Of a stretch of DNA of 64,000 bases, positions 42,783 through 52,409 are shown piece by piece. The notes beneath the pieces were generated by a model, which was not told the DNA's origin, did no database searches, and was given only the letters and a program-made list of their open reading frames with translations. Source of the stretch: Lactarius indigo (taxonomy: Eukaryota; Basidiomycota; Agaricomycetes; Russulales; Russulaceae); contig JAFKAC010000071.1 of NCBI GenBank assembly GCA_025766275.1, forward strand, positions 186,001 through 250,000. The letters run 5' to 3'. A program made the position numbers and the translations under genes. Numbering within the stretch: the first letter of the stretch is position 1; each line of letters begins with the position of its first letter.

Positions 42783-44000
42783 CTAGAAACGGTCTGTGCC
42801 GGGCTCTGGATCGTCAGTCTGTACCAGGTCGTCGTCAACCCAGTCAGAGTTGTAGTTCTCTGCGATAATCTCCCGGCAGCAATCAGTGCGAAGGAACTGG
42901 AAGTGTCCGCGAACTCCGCACTTCCAGCACTGCTCATAGACAGGGCAGCGGATCTTGGCATGTCCGGGGTCGTTCCTAAAACACTTGCCACACCACTTGT
43001 TAGCAGCATCTTCTTCTCCTGGTTGTTCTTCAAGCCGGCGCCATAGGCACTTGTTGGGCCAGTGGCCTGCACTCTGGCAATGGTAACAGTACCGCTTGGT
43101 CCGAGGGCAGTTGAAGCTGCGATGATAGCGACTGTCACAGCGCCAGCACCGGTCTCCGTTGCGATTTTCCTGGAGGCAAGGCATCTCTACAGGTCCTCCA
43201 GGGCGAGGGGGGAAGGGAAGATCTTGGTGATGGAAAAGGCAAGGTCGCTGCCATGTGTCAGCATAGTGTTCTGCGATACGAGTGTAGGCATGGGCGGCTT
43301 CCAGTCGACTGCACACCCCATCAAGTTCTGAGATGGTGTTGAACAGCAGTCCATGGACTCGATTGCATTGAGCCTGCAGATCAGTGAACTGCCTCTGGAG
43401 CGTAGCCCGCTGTTCCAAACAGTTGCGAAGGCGAGAGACCTCTGCATCTAGCTGTGGGGAGTTGAGGTCCCTCAGTGCCTCATCTACGGCATATGCCCGT
43501 GGATCATCACGTGAGAGTTGCTGCATCTGGTCATCTGACATGACCTGTGGCATGGCTCCTGGGAGACTATCCAGGTACACAGGTTCTCCATAGACCGGTT
43601 GACCTTGGCCCATACAGCCCTTGACATCTTGGCGGTTACCGGTGTAGGCAATGTATTTGGCTAAGACTTTAGTGCCATCAGGTTGGTTGATGTAGAGGGG
43701 GTGGAAGCGGGCTGAGGTCTCTATATTGGGGAAGAAGGGGAGGCCTGGGTGGTCATCGTCTTTGTCAGGGTTGTCGTTGGCAGCCACACGCTCATAGTCA
43801 ATAGGGGCATCCTCCAGTGGAGGCATCGACGAGTGGGAGATCACAGAGACTGGGGGAGAGTCAGGAGGAGGGGTGGAAGGAGGGAGTGGAGGAGGAGTAG
43901 CAGTTGGTTCAGGAGGGGGAGACAGGGAGGACCTAGGGACTAAGTTGGGATGTCCATCAAAACTTTCCAACAGTGCAACCAGTGCCGGGTTGACATCCAT
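42783..44000 (-). CDS. ORF3 of element E: coiled-coil protein with four CCHC-type knuckles
   Basis: 405 residues, intact, in the same frame as integrase and separated from it only by TGA at 44028. Layout: MDVNPALVALLESFDGHPNL, Pro-rich linker, DAPIDYERVAANDNPD, FHPLYINQPDGTKVLAKYIA, VYGEPVYLDSLPGAMPQVMS; a long helix (AVDEALRDLNSPQLDAEVSR then LRNCLEQRATLQRQFTDLQA); and four knuckles: CWRCDSRYHRSFNC and CYHCQSAGHWPNKC (both CX2CX4HX4C), CGKCFRNDPGHAKIRC (CX2CX6HX4C) and CWKCGVRGHFQFLRTDC (CX2CX4HX7C). The tail is acidic. This is a nucleic-acid-binding architecture placed where Ty3/gypsy elements normally have nothing. It is the best-preserved ORF of E. Confidence 0.75.
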   Translation of the reverse strand: MDVNPALVALLESFDGHPNLVPRSSLSPPPEPTATPPPLPPSTPPPDSPPVSVISHSSMPPLEDAPIDYERVAANDNPDKDDDHPGLPFFPNIETSARFHPLYINQPDGTKVLAKYIAYTGNRQDVKGCMGQGQPVYGEPVYLDSLPGAMPQVMSDDQMQQLSRDDPRAYAVDEALRDLNSPQLDAEVSRLRNCLEQRATLQRQFTDLQAQCNRVHGLLFNTISELDGVCSRLEAAHAYTRIAEHYADTWQRPCLFHHQDLPFPPRPGGPVEMPCLQENRNGDRCWRCDSRYHRSFNCPRTKRYCYHCQSAGHWPNKCLWRRLEEQPGEEDAANKWCGKCFRNDPGHAKIRCPVYEQCWKCGVRGHFQFLRTDCCREIIAENYNSDWVDDDLVQTDDPEPGTDRF

Positions 44001-44027
44001 GGTGGTCTGTTGTTCTGGGGTTGGGGG

Positions 44028-45654
44028 TCAAGAGAAGGACCCTTGTTTGATGGAGCGTTCAACGAGGGCTTCAACAGAGGAGGAGCAAGAAGGCATTGTG
44101 TGCGAAGATGTAAGAGTAGAGGAGTGGGGGTCTTTTCCTTCCAACCTTGTACTTCTTATATGTGAGGAGGGTGCTCCTTCGGCATTCGGGTGTAGCTGGA
44201 AGAAGTCTTGAATTGCTTCAGGGGCTGATACATTTTCCTCCGGTTCCCATGAGTTGTCACTGTCAGGGAAGCCCTTCCATTTGATGAGGTAATGGAGTTT
44301 ACGTCGTCGTCCCTTCTTGGCAGAGTCTAGAACTTTCTCTACTTCCCATTCTTCTTCTCCGTTTATTATGTCAGGTGGGGGTTGTGGGAAGTTTTCTCCA
44401 TGAAGAAGTGTTTCCCTATATGGTGTAAGTAGGTTGGCATGGAACACAGGGTGGATCTTCCATTGCAGGGGTAGGGCGAGTTCATAGTTGACCGGTGACA
44501 GGACTTTGGTAATCTTGAAGGGTCCATGTCGTTTTGGAGCTAGTTTGGCAGTTGGATGACTAGTCCTTATGTTTGTTCCTTCTAGCCACACCATTTCTCC
44601 TTCTTTGTATGGTTCAAACTTGGAGGGTCGCTGTGCTAGGGAATCTTGTGCTTTCTTTAGGTTGTCCTGAGCTTCCTTCCTCTTGTTCTTCAGTTCTTCA
44701 AGACGTTGTCCTACACTTGGAACTGGGGAGGGTTTTGGCATCCATGTGGTGCATGGGAGTTTTCCCATGATTAGTTCAAATGGGGGAATTCAGGTTGTAG
44801 CGTTGGGCCAGGAGTTATGAGCAAATTCTGCCATTGGTAACCAGGTTACCCAATCATCCTGTCTTGCATTACACCAAAACCTTAGGTATTGTTCTAACCA
44901 TTGGTTTGTTCGTTCTGACTGTCCATCTGTTTGTGGGTGGTATGCTGTTGAGATGTTCTATTTGATGTCTAAGGCTTTGTAGAGGGCTCTTGCAAACATT
45001 GATGTGAATTGTGGGTCTCGATCAGAAATGACCTTCTTGGGAAGGCCATAGTGGTGGTAGATGTGTTGTAAATAGAGTTGTGCGACTCCAGCTGCATCTA
45101 TTGTTTCGTTGCAAGGGATGAATAATGCTGCTTTTGAACAATCGTGATCTGTGACTGTGAGGATTGTGTCATAGCCTTTTGACTTGGGTAATTTGACGAT
45201 GAAATCCATGCTGACAGTTTCAAATGGTTCTGTCATCTGTCCAAAAATGGGTGAGAGGCTTGGCTTCTTTGGGTGGGTGTTGACTTTATTGGCTTGGCAT
45301 GCTGTGCATCCCTTGACATATTCTTCCACATCTTTCTTTATGCCAGGCCACCAGTAGTCTCGTGTTATCAGAGCCATTGTGTTTGAAATTCCAGGGTGTC
45401 CAGCGCTTGGAAGGTCATGAAAAGCGTGAATTACCCCCCTCTTAAGGTCGTTGTTCCCTGCAACAACCAAGCGCTCATCTTTCCAGTGGAGCCCTGAGTG
45501 TTCTTTTAGGTTGTGGGTATCTATCCAGGTTTTGATATGTTCCTGGTCTAGGTTCTGTGTGACATAAGCCCATAGTTCTTGTTCCTGTGGCAGTTCCCTT
45601 GTAGCTTTGACAAATAGTTCTTCCGGAAGGACTGTTACATCCGAGTTGTCATGG
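44028..45654 (-). pseudogene. Integrase and chromodomain of element E
   Basis: Zinc domain: FHDLPSAGHPGISNTMALIT, DYWWPGIKKD and CTACQANK. Core: MDFIVKLPKSKGYDTILTVT, VISDRDPQFTSMF, then a TAG (KALDIK-stop), [19 protein letters not shown] and a TGA. The chromodomain is EEEWEVEKVLDSAKKGRRRK with YLIKWKGFPDSDNSWEPEEN. The stops fit CAG to TAG and CGA to TGA. It ends at TGA 44028 and continues as ORF3. Confidence 0.82.
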
Positions 45655-45659
45655 GAACC

Positions 45660-46284
45660 TGATGAACAGCACACATAGATAGCTTACTCACAGAGGGACA
45701 AAGTGTTCTGTGGTGAGACAAGCTGGGTGGCTGGAAGCAGCAACAGGGAAGTCAAGCAAGGTAAAGCAAAGTGTCTGGCACACAAGCAGTGAGAACTGAT
45801 AATGTTACATTGGAGTAAAGGAAGCTTACCTGGCACACAAGCAGTGAGAACTGATGTGGACCAGGAGCGTACATGGTACTCTACTTATACTCCTACAGAA
45901 GGTGACAGTAGTACAAGGCAAGTAACGCTAGTCACAGAATACAAAGGTGCTATTGTTCTACAAAGGGACAAGGGAGTGGACGCTTTGAGAACAAGAGAAA
46001 GGAGAACAAGGAGAGTCCAGAACTACATGATATCATACTGACATCATAATAAAGATAATACCAAGTAGAGAACAAAGAGAAGTACAAAAGCGTTATACAA
46101 CGCAGAGTCCGGATGTATGATGTCATAGAAGTACAGTGATGTCATAGATGACGCAATGGTAAGTCCAGATTGTACAGATCAAACAGTATCTAATCTACAA
46201 GTCCTGTATATCTAATCTAAAGCAGTCCATGCTGCAAGTCCGGTCCGTACGAGCCGCTAAGTGCGCAAGGGTCACTTATCAACA
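45660..46284 (-). mobile_element. Solo LTR G4 between RNase H and integrase of element E
   Basis: TGATGAACAG to TTATCAACA on the plus strand, with GAACC at 45655-45659 and 46285-46289. Same family as G1-G3. Confidence 0.92.
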
Positions 46285-46394
46285 GAACCATCATCATAGT
46301 CTGGTCTTCTTGACAGGGCATCTGCCCGGGCATTCTTGGAGCTGGCAATGTGGTGGAGCTCTATATCAAATTCAGAGAGTTCCAGGACTTCTCG

Positions 46395-47181
46395 TGTTAC
46401 GTTCCTACGAACGTATTGTCCGACTTGGATGGGAAACAGGTGTTGGCACATGACTACTACTCGTGGGGTGAGCCGAAGTGCTGAAGCGTCCCCTTAGTAG
46501 TCAAACAAGGTCACCTCCTGATGAGATAATCAGGGAATAAAAGAGAAGTTGAACAGCCGTCAACCAAAGGAAAGATAGGAGGCAAATGATAAGTCACAAA
46601 GGAGGGGAAAGCTTGAAGTCCTATTGAATGGTAGGAGTGATACAAGAACTCAAGCTGGGGAATGCTCCGTCCCAGCGTACTACCTATATACTAGTACATA
46701 GTAAAGTTTGCAGTCAGATACAGAGCCAGAAACCCTAGTATCGTAATGAGTCATACCGAGTCATAGATAAGTACAACCAATGGCATAAGGCCCTCGGTAT
46801 CGTATCAGTCAGCATAGATGTAACAGCCAATCAGAACGCACACAGTAATCAGAAGGTAGGCACGTAGGCCCGTAAAGTCTGTACAGGGGAACCCAATAAC
46901 CTCTAAGCTTGATAGGGCAAGCGGACCATAACACTGGTTCGACGTGATGTTTGTATTATGCAAACATCACATTGAAACATTGTCACGTGACCACTAACCG
47001 TCCACACCGTGTAGACACGGCTCGGGCATACTCCTCTCGGTGTTGCAGCTGCGTAAGCAGCTCATCTTCTTCGTCTTCTTCTCCAGGGGAACCGGCATTT
47101 GCCCAGCCGGATTCACGATACTCCCATTGAGGTCCAACACGTGATGCTGGTAAGTCACATGGTCGAGGCGCGTTCGTTACA
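46395..47181. mobile_element. Solo LTR F in RNase H of element E
   Basis: TGTTACGTTCC to GTTCGTTACA, 787 bp, with TCTCG at 46390-46394 and 47182-47186. Its removal joins KISRRVAR to EVLELSEFDIELHHIASSKN in frame. It is a different family from G, C and A. Confidence 0.82.
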
Positions 47182-47186
47182 TCTCG

Positions 47187-49108
47187 TGCTACTCGTCGGC
47201 TGATCTTGTGTGGTTCTTTCCAATATTGGAGGTTTGCGTGGTCTGTGTACACCACTACCTTGTGAGGGGAGCCTGCTAGATATGCCCGCCAGTGTCGTAG
47301 AGCCCGCACACAATGGCTAGCAATTCTTGATCATAGATGTCATAATTTCGTTCTGCTGGTCCAAATGTCTGGGAGTAGTAGGCCACTGGGTGGCGAATTC
47401 CTTGGTTATCCTTTTGGTAAAGCACCCCTCCATTGGCAAATCGGGATGCATCCACTTCCAATTCAAATTGTTTTTCCAAATCTGGTTGAATGAGCACGGG
47501 TTCCTTTCCAAGCAGGGTCTTGAGTGTGTCAAATGCCCTTTGACAGTCTTCCGTCCATTCCCATTTGGTATCTTTTTTGAGTAGGTTGTTAAGGGGACGG
47601 GCAATCATAGAGAATCCTCGGATGAAGCGGCAATAGAAATTTGCAAATCCTTGAAAGGCACGGACTTCTTTGGTTGTTGTTGGAGTGGGCCAGTCACGTA
47701 CACCCTGAACCTTAATCAGGTCCATTCGGACCCTCCCTTTTTCCAATATGACACCCAGGTACTCTATAGACCTAACCTCAAAGGCGCATTTCTCCAGTTT
47801 TAGGTAGAGATCATGTTCCTCTAGGCGTTCTAAAACTTGATGGACCACCTTGCGGTGTCTTTCCAGGTCATCAATAGTGGCGATAAGGATGTCATCTATG
47901 TAGATTATGACTTCTCCGGTTAGGAGCATGTCACGGAATATTACGTTCATCATGGTCTGAAATGTGCTTGGCGAGTTGGTGAGTCCAAAGAACATGACAC
48001 ATGGTTCAAACAGCCCCTGATTGGTTTTGAAGGCCGCCTTCCATTCATCTCCTTCTTTGATCCGGATGTTGTTATAACCCCATCGGATATCAAATTTGGT
48101 AAACAACGCCACATCCCGGACCTTGTCAATCAATTCTGGGATTAAGGGGAGTGGGTATCGATTCTTGACAGTGTACTGGTTGATCCGTTGGTAGTCTTGG
48201 ACAGGGTGAAGCTTTCCATCTTTCTTTTTGATAAAGAAGAAGGGAGACGAGTATGGGGATTTAGAGGGCTGGATATATCCCTTTTCAAGGTGTTCATTGA
48301 GGAATTTGGTAAGGGCTTCATTTTCATCATGTGTTAGAGGGTATATTTTGCAATCAATAGTGGCTGGGGCATTTGGAGTGAGGTCAATGGTGTGATCCCA
48401 TGACCTGGTTGGTGGGAATTGGTGGGAGTTCTCTTCACTGAAGACCTTCTGATGTTGTAGGTACTCCTTGGGGACCATTTCCTCTAGCGTTCTTTCAGTT
48501 TGATCTCGTGCCTTTTGCGCCAATTCTGAGGCCACCGTGGTTTTGCCAATGACCTCATCTTGGGTAAATCTGAGATAGAGTTCATCTCCTTCCTCATACC
48601 CGCACTCTTCCAGAAACGTGCTCCACATTTTCCAGATGTGGATCTTTGGTTTGGGGGTGTCTTGTTTTTGGAGTCCTTGGGTAGTGATGATGACAGGGAG
48701 GTGACTGGTGTTGATGGTGGAGTCCTTCCAGTTGCATTGGAATTCAAAGGCAGCAAGCCAGGGGTATCCCAGGATCATTTGTTCTTCCCCTAGATTTGTC
48801 ACCAGGAACCTCATGGGTAGTTTCTTGGATCCTGATTGGACATCTAGCATGGAGTATGCCGTTAGTTCTCCTGCCTTATTAAGGGTTCCATCAATATTCC
48901 AGATCTTTTTTGGGTTTGACAGGGGTATCGTCCCTATCCCCATTTGCTTCAGGAGTCTGGGGTCTATGAAATTGTCCGTAGCTCCAGAGTCTACTAGGAC
49001 GTCTTGATCGGCCATTTTGTGTGCAGTTTCCAGGTGTACAGGGACTTTCAAGGATCTATATTGGCTATATTGTACACTGGAAATGTTTAAAGCTCTAGCC
49101 CAGGCCAC
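47187..49108 (-). pseudogene. Protease, reverse transcriptase and RNase H of element E
   Basis: One long frame (49108-47276): DQDVLVDSGATDNFIDPRLL, MILGYPWLAAFEFQCNWKDS, KKKDGKLHPVQDYQRIN, FTKFDIRWGYNNIRIKEGDE, the catalytic EVIIYIDDILIATID, FQGFANFYCRFIRGFSMIAR and RNase H ELEVDASRFANGGVLYQKD. A duplicated GT in ATTGTGTGCGG shifts the frame after ELLAIV; the -1 register continues RALRHWRAYLAGSPHKVVVY. Confidence 0.87.
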
Positions 49109-49119
49109 CGGGTTCGAGC

Positions 49120-49911
49120 CTACAAAAAATCCTTCTCAGCAAAGGCTTTCTCTATGAGCAGTGCTCGCACTTCCTCACTCTGTGCCATCAGAGTTCCCCA
49201 CATCTCATTTGCTAGTTCCTCTTTGGTTTTTGTGGTGGATGGTGCAGAGGGTGTAGTTGATGCTTCTGCAAGTTTGGCTGGTTTGTCAGGGCAGTTTCGC
49301 GATATGTGCCCCTGTTTCTTGCAATGGAAACAGCGCCCTTCTGCTTGAAGCTTCTGTTTTTCAGTTTCAGTGAGGGCTGCTCTTCCTGCAGCTCCTCTTT
49401 GAGTCCTTCCTATGTCCATCGCATTTGGGTCACGTGGTTTGACTCTAAAGGCATTGTTCCATTGCCCTTTTGTGAATCCGGCTTTAGTTTCCTTTTTGAT
49501 TCTGAAGCGATTTTGGAGATTAATGAAGTCTTGATGGTGCTTTCTAGCTGATTGGGTCCATTCTTTCCAGTCATCTGGGTGGTCGAACTGTATAATGTTC
49601 CTGACCAGTTTTTCAGGTAGACCCCGTGAGAAAATATCCAGGGTTCCTTCTTCATCTGCACCATATCCTGCCTTCTTTGCAAGGGCGGTGAACTGAGCAA
49701 TATAGGTGTCAAGGTCTCCATTCTCCATTTTAACTGCTTGGAGTGCCTTCTGTGCCTTCTGCTTCTCTGCAACGTCTGTGTAAGCAGCCTGGAAGCGATC
49801 TAGGATGGTGATCCACAGGTCTTCTTCTGTTGTAGCCCATCCTCCAGCAAGTTCATCAGTAAGCCAGTCACTTTGTTCCATTATATATGGACGAATTATA
49901 ACTAGGTTCAT
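49120..49911 (-). pseudogene. Gag of element E (N-terminally truncated)
   Basis: Readable from TDELAGGWATTEEDLWITIL through DLDTYIAQFTALAKKAGYGA, FSRGLPEKLVRNIIQFDHPD, the knuckle CFHCKKQGHISRNC and the end KAFAEKDFL. The N-domain is missing. The end carries T TTT TTG, and the -1 frame continues GFFVGSNPVAWARAL into the protease. Confidence 0.82.
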
Positions 49912-49980
49912 GGTTCACAGTGGGTTCTGATTGGAAATTTGACTTAGGGTTACCACGTATATCCAAATAATGACTCTTCA

Positions 49981-50499
49981 TTTGACCACCATGGACAAAT
50001 GTGGGACCATTACTTGGCCCGCATTTGACCATGATGGTCAAACGCGGGGCCGTTACTTGGCCCGCATTTGACCATCATGGTCAAACGCGGGGCCGTTACT
50101 TGGCCCGCGTTTGACCATCATGGTCAAATGCGGGACCATTACTTGGCCCGCGTTTGACCATCATGGTCAAATGCGGGACCATTACTTGACCCGCGTTGGA
50201 CCACCATGGTCAAACGCGGGGCCATTACTTGGCCCGCATTTGTCCACCATGGTCAAACGCGGGGCCATTACTTGGCCCGCATTTGTCCATGGTGGACAAA
50301 TGCGGGACCATTACTTGGCCCGCGTTTGTCCATAATGGTCAAACGCGGGCCTGTATAGGCACACTGGACATGCCATTCAACTCGAAATACAATAAAACAT
50401 ATACTTCGAGTACAAACATGACCATAGGCCTTCATTGATACAGATAGACTTTGGAGGCCCGCATTTGACCATGATGGTCAAACGCGGGGCCATTACTTA
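49981..50499. repeat. 43-bp palindromic tandem array 1
   Basis: About nine copies of a 43-bp unit (49981-50352) and one detached copy (50459-50499). Each unit has a near-perfect palindromic core (CGCGTTTGACCATCATGGTC plus AAACGCG) and a 14-bp spacer around GGCCGTTACTTGGC. Copies differ mainly by CG to CA/TG changes. The 50353-50458 gap has other sequence. The ORF seen through it is only a consequence of the repeat. Confidence 0.88.
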
Positions 50500-51212
50500 A
50501 AGTGTAGTTATATAGTATGGGTCTCTCTGGTCTTGTTATCTGACCTCCTGGAGTGGAATTGATTGATTATACATTGGGGTTATATTGTGTCTTCATCTGT
50601 TACCAGGGAACTATTTGCTATGTGGAGTTGGGGGTTATATTGTTGTTAAGTAAGGTAGAAAAGGTGTGATGTTATGTTGACAGCCTTTATAACTTGCAAG
50701 GTCAGGTAGTAATATTGGTGATAGTCTGTGTTCTATTAGGGAATCATATCTGTGAGATGTGCATAAGGAGATTTCCATTATCTGTGACCCATTTGTAACA
50801 TATACCAATGGCAGGCACAATGTGCTGCTCTGTATGCCGGAGAGCGAGCAGTGCGAGCAATCCGTGCTATACAGAGCAGCACATTGTGCCTGCCATTGGT
50901 ATATGTTACAAATGGGTCACAGATAATGGAAATCTCCTTATGCACATCTCACAGATATGATTCCCTAATAGAACACAGACTATCACCAATATTACTACCT
51001 GACCTTGCAAGTTATAAAGGCTGTCAACATAACATCACACCTTTTCTACCTTACTTAACAACAATATAACCCCCAACTCCACATAGCAAATAGTTCCCTG
51101 GTAACAGATGAAGACACAATATAACCCCAATGTATAATCAATCAATTCCACTCCAGGAGGTCAGATAACAAGACCAGAGAGACCCATACTATATAACTAC
51201 ACTTTAAGTAAT
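50492..51212. repeat. Perfect 344-bp inverted repeat with 33-bp loop
   Basis: Arms 50492-50835 and 50869-51212 are reverse complements with no mismatch seen; loop 50836-50868. The arms start ATTACTTAAAGTGTAG and end CTGCTCTGTAT. The outer end overlaps the spacer of the last array-1 unit (ATTACTT). Both arms encode the same 61-codon shadow ORF in mirror, which is not evidence for a gene. It could be a foldback element, a palindromic duplication or an assembly artefact. Confidence 0.9.
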
Positions 51213-51376
51213 TGATCAATTCCACCTGAGGTAACTCTGTATATACATCCAACTCAGACCAAGTTCTCAGGTGAGACTTTTTGGCCTGAGTCTCTCTGTC
51301 CTTCAACAAGCTTCCTATCATTACATTTCTCATACAACCTCAGTCCTGTCAATAAGCTACAGTGTAACCATGTCGT

Positions 51377-51700
51377 TGATGAGCAGCAGACATAAGAGGC
51401 ATACTCACAGTGGCAAGGTAACTATGGTGAGATATGCTAGAATGCTGGAAGCAGAGGTGAACAGGGAGTTTGCAGAAAAAGCAAAGGAGTCTGGCACACA
51501 ACAGAACAACAGAGTGAGAACTGATGTGCATCAGGGCATACAGAGTGTTCTACTTATACTGTACAGGGGTGTGACACTACTACAAGGAGTGTAACACAGG
51601 GCCGCAGAATACAAGGAGTGTTGTTCTACATACAGGACAAAGGAGTGTGTAAAATGGAGAACAAGGCAAATGTAGCAGTATGACTTATCATGACAACTGG
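51377..51700 (-). mobile_element. Diverged partial LTR related to the G family
   Basis: TGATGAGCAGCAGACATAAG and later CACAACAGAGTGAGAACTGA match the G LTRs with many changes. The far end is not definable and no TSD is visible. Confidence 0.6.
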
Positions 51701-52409
51701 ACCAATGGGTTCTGAGTATAGTAGGACAGATTAGATTTAGTGTTTGATGATAGTAGGATAAACATTTTGCAAAAGATGAGGGTAAGGATGGCAGAAGACA
51801 AGACGTCTGGTGTGAAATGATGTAGAGATTTGTTGTTGGTGAATGAGTAAGGGGCAGGGTGACAATGTGGTGTAGGATGTGGAGATTGTGAGGTGATTTA
51901 AATCTGTGAAATGCCTTGGCAAGCCATTTAATGGCTTATATTCCTCTCTAAGGCTTGCCAGCCTTGTAAGATCCAAAAGCACTTAAAATTCCTGAAAGCC
52001 CTCATAGGACTTGAAATCAGTCAAAGTCCACAAAAGGTCCACCAAGCCTCATTGAACTTATCATTTCCAGCTAATGCCAAATAGTCTGTGTGAACCTCAT
52101 GAGGCCTTGTATTCTTGGCTAAGCCTAACATTGTCAGCCAGGCATTGCTTACATTGTTATCATCCCACTAACATTTTATGTGTACATAACAGCAAATAAA
52201 GTAATACATTATATTATCATAATATGATACATGACGTGACCAAAGTATCTAAAGCACCAAAGCCAAGAAGGCAACAGAGTCCATAGGGGCAAGCAACAGG
52301 GTCCAAGAGACTGAGCATGATGAGCCAAGATCCAAGCAGTACAAGCACCTTGAGACACAGTCCCAGAGCCACAGAAGTTGAGCCAAACCAAGGCAAGGAG
52401 ACAACACAC
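51701..52409. other. Non-coding interval, no gene recognised
   Basis: AT-rich sequence with short imperfect repeats around GGCTTGCCAGCC/GGCAAGCC (51915-51965). No conserved frame seen. Confidence 0.4.

Larger units (their letters stand above)
42060..49911 (-). mobile_element. Chromovirus E (Ty3/gypsy with chromodomain and ORF3), 5' truncated
   Basis: The 3' LTR is 42060-42745, with polypurine tract AAGGGAGGGTAA on the minus strand. Going upstream come ORF3, chromodomain, integrase, RNase H, RT, protease and gag. No matching 5' LTR is present; gag stops near 49911 where unrelated sequence begins, so the 5' end is lost. Two solo LTRs (G4 at 45660 and F at 46395) sit in pol. Removing each with its TSD restores the coding order. 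Confidence 0.85.

Noticed and set aside
49981..50352. CRISPR-like regular repeat
   Set aside because: The period is regular, but the spacers are near-identical and the host is eukaryotic; it is a minisatellite with a palindromic core.
50635..51069. Identical 61-codon ORFs on both strands
   Set aside because: A mirror consequence of the perfect inverted repeat; no codon or start evidence.
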